Origin: Chrysochromulina tobinii
Taxonomy: Eukaryota > Haptophyta > Prymnesiales > Chrysochromulinaceae
Direction of reading: 5' to 3'
Length of the DNA: 12,986 nt
Assembly (NCBI GenBank): GCA_001275005.1
Contig: JWZX01002354.1
Span: forward strand, 1 to 12,986
Numbering within the stretch: position 1 is the stretch's first letter; every line of letters begins with the position of its first letter. The position numbers were made by a program, and so were the translations under genes. The notes below the pieces were generated by a model. It had not been told where the DNA came from. It made no database searches and was given only the letters and a program-made list of their open reading frames with translations. This document shows positions 12,899 through 12,986 of this stretch, piece after piece.

Positions 12899-12986
12899 TG
12901 GGGGTTCTCGCGCATGCGAGAACCGTGGCTGTCTGGAGCGGCGGGTGAGATGCTAGGCCGCGCGCCGATCGGCGCGCGTCAGTGGG
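12899..12986 (+). repeat. Right 88-bp direct repeat of the recombinase element, cut by the window end
   Basis: Identical over all 88 visible bases to the left copy, including both dyads (first dyad 12903-12924, palindrome 12959-12978). Because the window ends here, the repeat may be longer. It lies 195 bp downstream of the recombinase stop codon. Confidence 0.95.

Larger units (their letters stand above)
9615..12986 (+). mobile_element. Two-gene tyrosine-recombinase element with long direct repeats and no reverse transcriptase
   Basis: Identical 88-bp direct repeats at 9615-9702 and 12899-12986 (offset 3284 bp) bracket an unrecognised ORF1 and an overlapping tyrosine recombinase, both on the + strand. 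The recombinase family is used by Cryptons (YR only) and by DIRS, Ngaro, PAT and VIPER retroelements (YR plus RT/RNase H). No frame in the element shows RT, RNase H or DNA methyltransferase motifs. One long copy at each side is compatible with a split-direct-repeat (A1 ... B1 A2 B2) layout, of which B2 would lie beyond the window, or with simple terminal repeats. Both ORFs are intact, so the copy may be recent or active. The left boundary at 9615 is set by the end of repeat identity and is provisional; the right boundary is not seen. Confidence 0.8.

Overview
The window looks like nuclear DNA of a GC-rich unicellular eukaryote, most plausibly a microalga such as a haptophyte or another secondary alga. 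This is inferred from architecture, not from a database match. The signs are a lipase gene interrupted by two clean GT-AG spliceosomal introns, membrane-anchored or secreted-type proteins with long Ser/Pro or Phe/Pro stalks, several coding minisatellites, absence of bacterial operon layout or Shine-Dalgarno spacing, and a eukaryote-style tyrosine-recombinase mobile element.

Layout. Positions 1-430 hold a tandem minisatellite with a 196-bp higher-order period. It runs into a repeat-rich coiled-coil protein gene (to 1355) whose 5' end is not resolved. A convergent minus-strand gene (3398-1797) encodes a predicted type II membrane protein: basic/acidic cytosolic tail, one transmembrane segment, Phe/Pro-rich stalk, and a Cys-containing lumenal domain of unknown function. 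After a 1.2-kb gene-poor stretch comes a PAPS-dependent sulfotransferase-like gene (4605-6014). It has a signal peptide, an N-terminal catalytic domain, a 30-bp-repeat-encoded SPPP stalk and a C-terminal membrane anchor, which is the reverse of the usual Golgi sulfotransferase order. A class 3 lipase follows in three exons (6277-7060, 7246-7417, 7512-7890) with an intact predicted Ser-Asp-His triad. A small gene of unknown function (8728-9282) follows it.

The right quarter (9615 to the window end) is a mobile element. Two identical 88-bp direct repeats, 3284 bp apart, each carry an 8/9-bp inverted-arm site and a perfect 20-bp palindrome. Between them lie an unrecognised 341-aa ORF1 and an overlapping tyrosine recombinase (R..HxxR..W..Y all present) with a C-terminal extension. 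No reverse transcriptase, RNase H, methyltransferase or transposase of other families is present. The element is therefore either a two-gene, RT-less relative of Cryptons or an RT-less derivative of DIRS/Ngaro/PAT-type elements. The window stops inside the right repeat, so its right boundary is unseen.

The first four genes share no obvious pathway. Two of them (sulfotransferase and type II protein) suggest secretory-pathway glycoconjugate or cell-surface functions. The recombinase element is the best candidate for something undescribed.
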